Shown piece after piece: positions 7,770-15,304 of a stretch of DNA of 20,238 nucleotides (position 1 is its first letter; every line of letters begins with the position of its first letter). The position numbers and the translations under genes were made by a program. The stretch spans positions 21,833-42,070 of the forward strand of contig DBDM01000190.1 in NCBI GenBank assembly GCA_002293585.1. The letters are read 5' to 3'. This DNA is from Bacteroidales bacterium UBA932. GTDB lineage: Bacteria; Bacteroidota; Bacteroidia; Bacteroidales; UBA932. The notes beneath the pieces were generated by a model, which was not told where the DNA came from, ran no database searches, and worked only from the letters and a program-made list of their open reading frames with translations.

Positions 7770-7800
7770 TTTGTTTTTTCATAAAAAAACGCTAACTTTG
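7770..7800 (+). promoter_or_regulatory. Promoter of the TPR - U32 unit
   Basis: TTTG at 7770-7773 and TAACTTTG at 7793-7800 are separated by exactly 19 bp, the best match to the Bacteroidota consensus in the window. The predicted start near 7805 gives a leader of about 29 nt before the ATG at 7834. The upstream side is strongly A/T-rich. Confidence 0.8.
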
Positions 7801-7833
7801 TAGAATGTCATTTATTAAATTAAATCATTTGCT

Positions 7834-8799
7834 ATGAAAATTTTAAAATCCCTTTTTGTAACGGCGTTTTTCGCTTCCCTGTCGTTCGGGTACCTGAATG
7901 CACAGGACATTAACGAGGCTATTGAACTGTATAACGGCGGTGTTAAAGCTTTTCAGGAATCACAATATAGTAAAGCCATTGCCGATGTGGAGAAGGCTTT
8001 GCAAATAGCTTCTGCTGCGCAGGACGAACAGGCTCCCACAGTGAAAACCAATTGTGAAAAATTGATCCCCCAGTTATATTTCAGTCAGGGAAAGCAACAG
8101 ATCATCGATAAACAATATGCCGAAGGGATAATTACCTTAGACAAGGCTAAAACGCTGGCGGAAAAATATAATGAGGCGGATGTTACGGCATCTGTGAATG
8201 ACTTGCTGCCGCAGGCGTATACCATGAAAGGCAGTGATGAGGCGGCTGCTAATAAACCTGCCGAAGCCATTGCCAGTTTCAATAAAGCATTGGAGTACGA
8301 TAAAGCAAATTCTACCCTCTACCTGCGCCTTGGTCTGGCACAGGAACAGGCAAAGGATGAAGCAGGCGCCATTGCTTCTTTTGACAAAATTGTGGCTATG
8401 GAAGGCGCTAAGCCCGGGGATGTGAATAATGCCAAAAAGAAACTGAGCGTTACTTATCTCAAACGCGCTGTGGCCAGCCAACGGACTAAAAAATGGGCCG
8501 ATGTAGTGGCTGATGCCGAAAAAGCCGCTAGTTACGATGATAAAAACATGCAAACGCAACGTTTGATCGGCACTGCCGCCAGCGAGTTGAAGAAATGGGA
8601 TGTTGCCATTGCTGCTTATGAAACAGTAGTTGCCGCCGAACCTAATGCAAAAGATAAAAGCACTAATGCTTATCGTTTGGCTACTGCTTACGAAGGAAAA
8701 GGAAATAAAGCGAAAGCCTGTGAATACTACAAACAAATTGTAGCTGATCCGAACTATAAAGCTTTTGCCGAAGCAAAGGTTAAAACACTGTGCCAATAG
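7834..8799 (+). CDS. Secreted tetratricopeptide-repeat protein
   Basis: A 321-aa protein with an N-terminal signal peptide: Lys at 2 and 5, hydrophobic core about 6-20, and probable cleavage after Ala23 (LNA|QD). There is no lipobox Cys, so it is expected free in the periplasm or outside. The mature part is almost wholly alpha-helical TPR-like repeats, clearest at about 28-53 (AIELYNGGVKAFQ...), 131-155 (AAANKPAEAIASFNKALEYD), 162-190, 244-268 and 278-310. Such repeats bind proteins, and no catalytic motif is visible. It has its own promoter and ends inside the start of the U32 gene (10-nt overlap, counting the stop). The partner is unknown, and I know no specific function for this family. 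Confidence 0.85.
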   Translation: MKILKSLFVTAFFASLSFGYLNAQDINEAIELYNGGVKAFQESQYSKAIADVEKALQIASAAQDEQAPTVKTNCEKLIPQLYFSQGKQQIIDKQYAEGIITLDKAKTLAEKYNEADVTASVNDLLPQAYTMKGSDEAAANKPAEAIASFNKALEYDKANSTLYLRLGLAQEQAKDEAGAIASFDKIVAMEGAKPGDVNNAKKKLSVTYLKRAVASQRTKKWADVVADAEKAASYDDKNMQTQRLIGTAASELKKWDVAIAAYETVVAAEPNAKDKSTNAYRLATAYEGKGNKAKACEYYKQIVADPNYKAFAEAKVKTLCQ

Positions 8800-10592
8800 C
8801 GATTGAACTTCTTGCTCCGGCAAGGAATTATGAAATAGGAAAAGCAGCTGTTAATTGCGGCGCCGATGCGGTGTACATTGCCGCACAACGTTTTGGTGCG
8901 CGCGAAGCAGCGGGAAATACTTTGGGTGATATTGAACAATTGGTTCGATACGCCCATCGTTATTATGCGAAGGTTTACCTTACGCTGAACACTATTCTTT
9001 TTGACCACGAATTGGAAGCGGCGCGCCAATTGGCCGTTGAAGCGCATAACATAGGCTGCGACGCGTTGATCGTACAGGATATGGCCCTGCTCGAGATGGA
9101 TCTGCCGCCCATTCCGCTATTTGCTTCCACGCAAACCCATAATACCACACCTGAAAAGGTGAAATTTTTAGAAGACGTGGGGTTCCAACGGGTGATCCTG
9201 GCGCGGGAGTTATCGCTGCAACAGATAGCCGCTATTCGCGCGCAAACTACTGTTCCGCTCGAAACCTTTGTCTACGGCGCTTTGTGCGTATGTTACAGCG
9301 GACAGTGTTATTTAAGCAAGGCGGTGGCCGGCCGTAGCGCCAACCGTGGAGTGTGCGCCCAGCCTTGCCGGTCTACGTATAATCTGATAGACGCTTCCGG
9401 AAAAACGCTGTTGCGCGAAAAACACCTGCTCTCGCTTCGTGATATGCAGCGCGCGGAAGCTTTGCCGGAATTGCTGAAAGCGGGTGTTACCTCTTTCAAG
9501 ATAGAAGGACGGTTGAAGAATGAAAGTTATGTAAAAAATGTAGTCGGTTATTACCGGCAACACTTAGATGCCTTGTTAGACGGCGCTACCTGCGCGAAAG
9601 CTTCGTCGGGGAAGTCCGTTTATCCCTTCACGCCACAGCCCGGGAATACTTTTTCACGCGGGTTTACCGGTTATTTTATCGACGGAGAACGTGAGCCGGT
9701 GGCCTCGTTCAATACGGCCAAATCCGTAGGACAGGAGGTAGGCAGGGTGATAGAGACAGGTAAGGATTGGATACTTTATGAAGGTGAACCGTTGCGCAAC
9801 GGCGATGGCCTGTGCTTTTTCGATGATCGTGAAAAGCTGGCCGGCGCTCACGTGAACAAGACGGAACAGAATAAAGTATGGCTGACCAATGTGCTGGGAC
9901 TGCAACCCGGCGCTATCTTGTTCCGCAACCACAGTTATGAATTTGAGAAACAGATTAAACTGCCGGTAGAGCGGAAGATCGCTGCCGAAGTGCGGTTTGC
10001 AGTGCAGGGGGATGAGGTGGTCATTACCGTGAAAGATGAGGACGGTGTTGAAGTGTCGCTGCATGACGACACTGTATTTGATAAGGCGGAAAATGTATCC
10101 AGGAATCTCGAAAATATTGAAAAGTCATTAGCCAAGACCGGCGGTACGGCCTTTGATTTTCGCGTAACGTCAGTGGATAATGCTACCGGGAATTATTACC
10201 CCCTCTCTACACTCAACAGCTGGCGCCGAGAGTTGGTGGAAGACTTGGAAGAAATGCGCGAGCTACTACGTGAAAAACCGGAAGTAAAAATTGTACCCAA
10301 TGCTATTCCGTATTTCGCGAAGACAGTAGATTACCGTGCGAATGTTGCGAATGCTTTGGCCGAAAAATTTTACCGGCGCCATGGTGTTGAGATCAGCGGT
10401 AAAGCTTTTGAGCTGGCGCCGCCTGACGATGCCGAATTGATGCGCACGAAATATTGCCTGAAATTCGAAATGGGGTATTGTCCCCAACAACGTCCTGCCA
10501 AAAAGTTGAATGAGCCGCTTTTTTTATTGAACAACGGACTGCGGCTCCGCCTTACTTTTGATTGCAGTAACTGTGAGATGGTGATATCGTGA
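8790..10592 (+). CDS. U32 family protein with DUF3656-like domain (RlhA/TrhP-type RNA hydroxylation)
   Basis: The 600-aa protein starts like all U32 members (IELLAPARNYEIGKAAV). It carries the family signature around 163-193, where Cys166, Cys173, Cys189 and Cys193 (GALCVCYSGQC...GVCAQPC) are the probable iron-sulfur ligands; Cys168 is extra. The middle has FKIEGRLKN (236-244). The region about 395-500, with SLAKTGGTAFDF, resembles the DUF3656 domain of E. coli RlhA, and the C-terminus has a cysteine-bearing tail (YCLKFEMGYC ... FDCSNCEM). U32 proteins are often named collagenase-like peptidases, but RlhA and TrhP are needed for 5-hydroxylation of cytidine in 23S rRNA and of wobble uridine in tRNA. 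By domains this one is closer to RlhA. The start is GTG 8790; no ATG lies near the conserved N-terminus. Its substrate is inferred only. Confidence 0.85.
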   Translation: MPIAIELLAPARNYEIGKAAVNCGADAVYIAAQRFGAREAAGNTLGDIEQLVRYAHRYYAKVYLTLNTILFDHELEAARQLAVEAHNIGCDALIVQDMALLEMDLPPIPLFASTQTHNTTPEKVKFLEDVGFQRVILARELSLQQIAAIRAQTTVPLETFVYGALCVCYSGQCYLSKAVAGRSANRGVCAQPCRSTYNLIDASGKTLLREKHLLSLRDMQRAEALPELLKAGVTSFKIEGRLKNESYVKNVVGYYRQHLDALLDGATCAKASSGKSVYPFTPQPGNTFSRGFTGYFIDGEREPVASFNTAKSVGQEVGRVIETGKDWILYEGEPLRNGDGLCFFDDREKLAGAHVNKTEQNKVWLTNVLGLQPGAILFRNHSYEFEKQIKLPVERKIAAEVRFAVQGDEVVITVKDEDGVEVSLHDDTVFDKAENVSRNLENIEKSLAKTGGTAFDFRVTSVDNATGNYYPLSTLNSWRRELVEDLEEMRELLREKPEVKIVPNAIPYFAKTVDYRANVANALAEKFYRRHGVEISGKAFELAPPDDAELMRTKYCLKFEMGYCPQQRPAKKLNEPLFLLNNGLRLRLTFDCSNCEMVIS

Positions 10593-10599
10593 TTTTTTG

Positions 10600-10607
10600 T
10601 ATCTTTG
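10600..10607 (+). promoter_or_regulatory. -7 element of holB, 4 nt before its ATG
   Basis: TATCTTTG fits TAnnTTTG and lies just after the U32 stop codon (10590-10592), preceded by six T and a G. Only four bases separate it from the ATG at 10612, so a transcript from here would have no leader or one of very few bases. There is no clear -33 TTG at the right distance. The first in-frame TTG (10597) lies upstream of this element and cannot be the start of such a transcript. Confidence 0.5.
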
Positions 10608-10611
10608 CAGT

Positions 10612-11745
10612 ATGCAATTTCGATCGGTCATAGGACAGCATGAGTTAAAAGCCAAGTTGGTGCAAACCATCAGGGAAGGCCGTATCAGTCACGCCCAGTT
10701 GTTTTGGGGTGCCGAAGGTACGGGCAATCTGCCGCTGGCCTTGGCCTACGCCCAATATTTGAACTGCGCCGACCGCGGGGAAACGGACTCCTGCGGTGTT
10801 TGTCCTTCCTGCAACAAGATGCAGAAATTAATTCATCCCGACCTGCATTTTGCCGTGCCGGTGAATTCCACCAAGAGTGTTACGGCCGATAAAAAGCCGG
10901 TGACGGATTATTTTTTACCGCAATGGCGGCGTGCTTTGACGGATAATCCGTACCTCACCGAGGCGGATTGGTATGCCACCCTGGAAATAGAAAACAAACA
11001 GGGGCGCATCAGTGTCCACGAAGCCACGCGAATCATTGAAAAATTGAACTTCAAAGCCTTCGAATCGGAATATAAAATTTTAATCCTTTGGTTGCCCGAA
11101 CGCATGGGCGCCGAGGCTGCTAACCGTTTATTGAAACTGGTGGAAGAACCGCCGGAGAAAACGGTGTTCCTGCTGGTTTGCGAAGATACCAACCGCGTGA
11201 TTAAAACCATTCTTTCGCGCGCCATGCCGGTGCGGGTGCCGCCCATTGCTGCGGACTACCTGCGTGATGCGTTGATGGAGCGCAGGCAGCTTCCGGAAGC
11301 ACAGGCGGGGAAGATCGCCCGCTTGTCGGAAGGCAGCTACAGTCGCGCTTTGGCGCTTTTGCAGAGCGACAGCGAAAAAAATGAGTACTTTGAATGGTTT
11401 ACATTCATGATGCGGAACGCTTATGCCGGCAACTTCCTCGACCTGCTCGACTGGTTGGGTGAATTGTCGAAAGTGGGCCGCGAGCGACAGAAAAATTTTC
11501 TTCTTTACGCCGAACACCTGTTGCGCGAAAGTTTTATGTTCAACCGTGGCGCCGAAAGCGCCGTTTACCTCATGGGGGAAGAAGAACAATTTGCCCGTAA
11601 ATTTTCGCCTTTCGTGAATGAACGTAATATCGACGAGCTGTTTAAACAATTGAATTTAGCCCTCGGACATATCGGGCAAAATGGTAACCCGACCATGATT
11701 TTTACGGATATGTTCCTGCAAATCGGGAAATTACTGAGGAAATAA
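10612..11745 (+). CDS. holB: DNA polymerase III subunit delta' (clamp loader)
   Basis: A 377-aa AAA+ clamp-loader subunit that helps load the sliding clamp during replication. The N-terminus FRSVIGQHELKAKLVQTI and SHAQLFWG (26-33) are typical of DnaX/HolB proteins. The P-loop region reads GAEGTGNLPLA, with Asn for the catalytic Lys, so ATP hydrolysis is unlikely, as expected for delta' and unlike gamma/tau. A zinc knuckle is formed by Cys52, Cys61, Cys64 and Cys67. RLLKLVEEPPEKTVFLL and the arginine-finger region (TILSRAMPVRVPP) follow. The C-terminal third is the family's variable helical collar. It begins 19 bp after the U32 stop, so it may also be read through from that gene. The start was chosen as the first ATG after the -7 element. 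Confidence 0.9.
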   Translation: MQFRSVIGQHELKAKLVQTIREGRISHAQLFWGAEGTGNLPLALAYAQYLNCADRGETDSCGVCPSCNKMQKLIHPDLHFAVPVNSTKSVTADKKPVTDYFLPQWRRALTDNPYLTEADWYATLEIENKQGRISVHEATRIIEKLNFKAFESEYKILILWLPERMGAEAANRLLKLVEEPPEKTVFLLVCEDTNRVIKTILSRAMPVRVPPIAADYLRDALMERRQLPEAQAGKIARLSEGSYSRALALLQSDSEKNEYFEWFTFMMRNAYAGNFLDLLDWLGELSKVGRERQKNFLLYAEHLLRESFMFNRGAESAVYLMGEEEQFARKFSPFVNERNIDELFKQLNLALGHIGQNGNPTMIFTDMFLQIGKLLRK

Positions 11746-11747
11746 CC

Positions 11748-11785
11748 ACTTGATACTCAATGCTCAGTACTAAATACTTGATACT
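11748..11785 (+). repeat. Short word repeat in the holB-ftsX gap
   Basis: ACTTGATACT occurs exactly at 11748-11757 and 11776-11785, with further TACT words between (AGTACTAAATACT). The second copy supplies the -33 TTG of the ftsX promoter. No hairpin or reading frame explains it. Confidence 0.7.
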
Positions 11786-11808
11786 TGCTGCAAAAATACC
11801 TATCTTTG
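11778..11808 (+). promoter_or_regulatory. Promoter of the ftsX operon
   Basis: TTG at 11778-11780 and TATCTTTG at 11801-11808 are separated by 20 bp, close to the consensus of about 19. The ATG of ftsX follows 9 nt after the -7 element, so the leader would be about 4-6 nt. Confidence 0.7.
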
Positions 11809-11817
11809 TAAGCTATT

Positions 11818-12696
11818 ATGTCGAAACGCGATCAACATATCAGTGTACGCCGCCGGATGAGTTCCTACCTTTCGGCGGTGGTGAGTATTTCACTGGTGCT
11901 TTTCCTGTTGGGGGCATCGGGCGTTTTGCTGATTAATGCCCATCGCCTTTCGGATTATTTCAAAGAAAATATTGCGTTGACCGTCATCCTTGATGAGACC
12001 ACCACCGAAGCCGATGCTGCCTGGGTGCGCAAGCAGTTGGATGCCGCGCCGTACATCCGGGAGACAAAGTATGTGACCAAAGAACAGGCGGCCGATGAGA
12101 TGAAGCAACTCTTAGGTTCCGACTTTATGGAGGTGTTTGACTTTAATCCGTTGCCGCTGGCGGTGGAAGCCAAGCTCAAAGCCCAATATGCGGAAGTCGA
12201 CAGTGTGGCGAAAATTGAAAAGTCGCTATCGGCTATGCCCCATATCCGCGAGATCAGCTATCAACGCTCGTTAATTGAACTGGTGAATAAAAATATCCGG
12301 AAAATTGGTTTGGTGATGCTGGTGTTCATTGTGCTGATGTTGTTTATTACACTGGTGTTGATTAATAATACCATCAGATTGAGCGTGTATTCGCGCCGTT
12401 TCATTATTAACACCATGCGTTTGGTGGGCGCTACCCGCTGGTTCATCACGCGGCCCTTTCTTTGGCGCAGTTTGTTGCAGGGCATTTTTTCCGGCGTCAT
12501 AGCCATACTGTTGCTTACGGGGGTGCTCTATGTAGTGCAGAATGAATTCGGCGAAATCATGGGATTTATTGATGCCGAATTATTATTGGTGCTTTTTGGC
12601 GGCATCTTGGTGCTGGGGATGTTCATCAGCTTTACCTCCACGCTCTTTGCCGTGCATAAGTTTGTACGCATTGATGCGGATAAGTTATATTTATAG
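11818..12696 (+). CDS. ftsX: Cell division protein FtsX
   Basis: The 292-aa inner-membrane protein has the FtsX/permease layout: cytoplasmic N-terminus, TM1 about 18-39, an extracytoplasmic domain about 45-160, then TM2 164-184, TM3 219-241 and TM4 254-278. The cytoplasmic loop after TM2 holds the conserved SVYSRRFIINTMRLVGATRWFI, the part that contacts FtsE. FtsEX couples ATP use in the cytoplasm to activation of peptidoglycan hydrolases at the septum. FtsE is not in the window; the ABC-F protein at 1080-2852 is not FtsE. It leads a probable four-gene unit with DUF3098, uppP and cysS. The start ATG lies 9 nt after a good -7 element. Confidence 0.93.
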   Translation: MSKRDQHISVRRRMSSYLSAVVSISLVLFLLGASGVLLINAHRLSDYFKENIALTVILDETTTEADAAWVRKQLDAAPYIRETKYVTKEQAADEMKQLLGSDFMEVFDFNPLPLAVEAKLKAQYAEVDSVAKIEKSLSAMPHIREISYQRSLIELVNKNIRKIGLVMLVFIVLMLFITLVLINNTIRLSVYSRRFIINTMRLVGATRWFITRPFLWRSLLQGIFSGVIAILLLTGVLYVVQNEFGEIMGFIDAELLLVLFGGILVLGMFISFTSTLFAVHKFVRIDADKLYL

Positions 12697-12719
12697 TCAC
12701 TTAACTTCTTAATCACTTA
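12697..12719 (+). repeat. Short word repeat in the ftsX-DUF3098 gap
   Basis: TCACTTA occurs at 12697-12703 and 12713-12719 (16-bp period), separated by ACTTCTTAA, which shares the same ACTT/TTAA vocabulary. It fills nearly the whole 27-bp gap between the ftsX stop and the next ATG. No promoter is seen here. Confidence 0.5.
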
Positions 12720-12723
12720 CAAT

Positions 12724-13014
12724 ATGGTTTCAACTACTAAAAAAACTGTTGCCGCCGCACCGAAAAAAGGTGCGGAACAAGCCAAACCGGGCAACTTTGT
12801 GTTGACGAAAGAAAATTATATACTTATTGCCATCGGCTTTGGCGTAATGCTATTGGGCTATATTCTCATGGTGGGTGGCAGGACCGATGACCCGAATGTA
12901 TTCAATGACGCGATGTTCAACTTTCAGCGTATTACACTGGCGCCCCTTCTCATTGTAGGCGGTTTTCTTTTCGAGATCTATGCCATTATGAAAAAACCTA
13001 AAACGAAGGAGTAA
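12724..13014 (+). CDS. DUF3098 family small membrane protein
   Basis: The 96-aa protein has a basic, Ala/Lys-rich cytoplasmic N-terminus (about 1-24), two membrane helices (about 32-50 and 70-89) and a short basic tail. The core FVLTKENYILIAIGF..LLGYILM.GG and FNFQRITLAPLLIVGGF matches DUF3098, a family known from Bacteroidota with no assigned function. It sits between ftsX and uppP, an arrangement I recall as common in this phylum, which suggests an envelope or division role. The last codons contain AAGGAG (13006-13011), which serves as ribosome site for uppP. Confidence 0.88.
   Translation: MVSTTKKTVAAAPKKGAEQAKPGNFVLTKENYILIAIGFGVMLLGYILMVGGRTDDPNVFNDAMFNFQRITLAPLLIVGGFLFEIYAIMKKPKTKE
13006..13011 (+). 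promoter_or_regulatory. Shine-Dalgarno site of uppP
   Basis: AAGGAG lies 9 nt before the uppP ATG, inside the end of the DUF3098 gene. Such a strong match is unusual for this window, where most starts lack one. Confidence 0.6.
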
Positions 13015-13020
13015 TATTTA

Positions 13021-13806
13021 ATGAGTTGGTTGGAAGCCCTTATCCTGGGTCTTGTTCAGGGATTGACGGAATTTTTACCGGTGAGCAGCAGCGGGCATCT
13101 TGAAATTGCCAATGCGTTGTTCGGCAATTCCGGCGCGGATAATTTAACGTTCACTATTGCCGTGCATGCCGGCACGGTGTGCAGTACGCTGCTTGTGTTG
13201 TGGCCTGAAGTGAGCCGTTTGTTTTTGGGCTTGTTTTCGTTTAAATGGAATGATGAAGTTAAATACATCGCCAAAATTTTGGTATCCATAATTCCTGTGG
13301 CTATTGTAGGCCTTCTTTTCAAAGATAAGGTGGAAGCCTTGTTCGGCAGCGGCTTGCTCATTGTAGGTGGCGGCTTACTGGTGTCCGCTTGTTTGCTGGC
13401 CTTTGCCTATTTCGCCAAGCCCCGCAAGTCGGAAAATATTTCGTTCAAAGATGCATTTCTGATAGGATTGGCACAAGCCATAGCGGTAATTCCCGGACTT
13501 TCGCGTTCCGGTACAACCATTTCCGCCGGGTTGATTTTAGGGAATAAAAAAGAAGTGGTGGCGCAATTTTCTTTTCTTATGGTGCTCATCCCTATTCTCG
13601 GCGAATGTCTGCTTGATCTGGTAAAAGGCGACTTTGCCGGTACCGGCTCTTTGCCGTTAACATCGTTAATCGTCGGTTTTTGTGCGGCCTTTGTTTCCGG
13701 CGCCCTTGCCTGCAAATGGATGATTAATTTGGTGAAGAAAGGTAAGTTGATTTACTTTGCTGTTTATTGCGCCGTTGTTGGCGCACTGGTATTAATATTG
13801 TCGTAG
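13021..13806 (+). CDS. uppP: Undecaprenyl-diphosphate phosphatase (BacA family)
   Basis: The 261-aa polytopic inner-membrane enzyme removes a phosphate from undecaprenyl diphosphate, recycling the lipid carrier for peptidoglycan and other surface glycans. The active-site motifs are [16 protein letters not shown] (13-28; Glu17 and His26) and PGLSRSGTT (158-166; Arg162). E. coli UppP has [11 protein letters not shown], so its first motif glutamate is Gln13 here; the second Glu is kept. About seven or eight hydrophobic helices are visible, as in the family. It is separated from DUF3098 by 6 nt and from cysS by 1 nt, so co-transcription is near certain. Loss of this enzyme in other bacteria raises bacitracin sensitivity. 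Confidence 0.94.
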   Translation: MSWLEALILGLVQGLTEFLPVSSSGHLEIANALFGNSGADNLTFTIAVHAGTVCSTLLVLWPEVSRLFLGLFSFKWNDEVKYIAKILVSIIPVAIVGLLFKDKVEALFGSGLLIVGGGLLVSACLLAFAYFAKPRKSENISFKDAFLIGLAQAIAVIPGLSRSGTTISAGLILGNKKEVVAQFSFLMVLIPILGECLLDLVKGDFAGTGSLPLTSLIVGFCAAFVSGALACKWMINLVKKGKLIYFAVYCAVVGALVLILS

Positions 13807-13807
13807 T

Positions 13808-15277
13808 ATGAAACCATTTTATATATACAACACACTCAACCGGAAGAAAGAAGAATTTAAGCCTGTGGCCGAAGGCCATGTCGGCGTGTATGTCTGCGGC
13901 CCCACGGTGTATGGCGACCCGCATTTGGGGCACGCCCGTTCGGCTATTACCTTCGATGTGCTTACCCGCTATCTGCGGCACCTGGACTACAAAGTGCGCT
14001 ACGTGCGCAACATTACAGACGTGGGACATTTGGAGAACGATGCCGACAGCGGTGATGATAAAATTGCCAAGAAAGCGCGGTTGGAACAGTTGGAGCCCAT
14101 GGAAGTGGCGCAGTACTACACCAACCGCTATCATGATTTCATGCGTGTGTTGAACGTGCTGCCGCCCAGTATTGAGCCGCACGCGTCGGGACATATTTTG
14201 GAGCAGATTGAAATGATCAAGACCATCATCGAGCATGGATTTGCGTATGTGGAAAACGGGTCGGTGTATTTCGATGTGGAGAAATATAATCAGTCGCATG
14301 TGTACGGAAAGCTTTCGGGACGCGTGCTGGACGAAATGCAGAACAATACCCGCGCGTTGGATGGACAGGGCGACAAGCACAATCCTTATGATTTTGCCTT
14401 GTGGAAAAAGGCTTCACCCGAACATATCATGCGCTGGCCTTCGCCCTGGAGCGACGGCTTTCCCGGCTGGCACCTGGAGTGCTCGGCGATGAGTACTAAA
14501 TACCTCGGAGAAACTTTCGATATTCACGGTGGTGGCATGGATTTGCTGTTTCCGCACCATGAATGCGAAATAGCGCAGAGCGTGGCGGCGCAGGGGCATG
14601 AGGCTGCTCGCTACTGGATGCACAATAATATGATCACCAACAATGGCCAGAAAATGGGCAAGTCGTTAGGTAATTTTATTACGCTCGAAGAAATGTTTAC
14701 CGGCAGTCATAAATTGCTGGCACAGGCTTACACTCCCATGACCGTGCGGTTTTTCATGCTGCAGGCGCACTATCGCAGTACGCTCGACTTCAGTAATGAA
14801 GCCATGCAGGCAGCGGAGAAAGTATTAAAACGTATTTTGGATGCTGTGCACCTGCTGGATAAGTTGACGCCTTCGCCGGTGTCTTCCCGCGAAGCAGAGA
14901 TTAACGAGATTGTTGCCAAATGCTACGAGGCAATGAGCGACGACCTGAATACCGCACTGGCCATTGCCCACCTGCAGGAAGCAGTGCGCATGATCAATTC
15001 GGCCAATGATAAAAAAGATACGCTGACCGCTACGGATATCGATACGTTGAAAAAATTATTTTCCGGTATATTGTTTGATGCCATGGGCATAGCCGACGAG
15101 CAGCAACAGGGCGGCAACACGGAATTGTTGGATGGCGTGATCAGGATGGTGCTCGACGTGCGTAATGAAGCTAAGACCAAGAAAGATTTCGCCACCAGCG
15201 ATAAGATCCGCGATGAATTGGTGAAGTTAGGCATTGTGGTGAAAGACACCAAAGAAGGCAGCACCTGGAGTTTGTAG
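13808..15277 (+). CDS. cysS: Cysteinyl-tRNA synthetase
   Basis: The class I aminoacyl-tRNA synthetase charges tRNA-Cys. The 489-aa protein has the zinc ligands Cys30, Cys225, His250 and Glu254, which set cysteine specificity. The HIGH-type motif is HLGH (39-42) and the KMSKS-type motif is KMGKS (282-286). The C-terminal helical domain contains [11 protein letters not shown], and [16 protein letters not shown] is the usual end of the family. The length is standard (E. coli 461 aa). It starts 1 nt after uppP and closes the ftsX unit; the pairing of an envelope enzyme with a tRNA synthetase is probably positional only. Confidence 0.97.
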   Translation: MKPFYIYNTLNRKKEEFKPVAEGHVGVYVCGPTVYGDPHLGHARSAITFDVLTRYLRHLDYKVRYVRNITDVGHLENDADSGDDKIAKKARLEQLEPMEVAQYYTNRYHDFMRVLNVLPPSIEPHASGHILEQIEMIKTIIEHGFAYVENGSVYFDVEKYNQSHVYGKLSGRVLDEMQNNTRALDGQGDKHNPYDFALWKKASPEHIMRWPSPWSDGFPGWHLECSAMSTKYLGETFDIHGGGMDLLFPHHECEIAQSVAAQGHEAARYWMHNNMITNNGQKMGKSLGNFITLEEMFTGSHKLLAQAYTPMTVRFFMLQAHYRSTLDFSNEAMQAAEKVLKRILDAVHLLDKLTPSPVSSREAEINEIVAKCYEAMSDDLNTALAIAHLQEAVRMINSANDKKDTLTATDIDTLKKLFSGILFDAMGIADEQQQGGNTELLDGVIRMVLDVRNEAKTKKDFATSDKIRDELVKLGIVVKDTKEGSTWSL

Positions 15278-15280
15278 TAG

Positions 15281-15299
15281 AGGCACGCTTGCCGCGCCT
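15281..15299. terminator. Possible weak hairpin between convergent cysS and ychF
   Basis: The 27-bp gap (15278-15304) holds AGGC (15281-15284) and GCCT (15296-15299), which can pair. An inner C-G/G-C pair follows after an A-C mismatch. On the plus strand TTCGTTTT follows. It could stop one or both transcripts, but the stem is imperfect and the T-run broken. Confidence 0.25.
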
Positions 15300-15304
15300 T
15301 CGTT

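Noticed and set aside
8137..8823. Minus-strand frame of 228 codons opposite the TPR gene
   Set aside because: It is the reverse of a repetitive helical coding sequence, has no recognisable family, and the sense strand has a signal peptide and a strong promoter.
10597..10611. TTG start of holB at 10597
   Set aside because: It precedes the -7 element; ATG 10612 begins the conserved N-terminus FRSVIGQ.
13724..14380. Minus-strand frame of 218 codons opposite uppP/cysS
   Set aside because: It is antisense to clear uppP and cysS motifs and has no domain, start context or neighbour logic; it is a codon-bias shadow.
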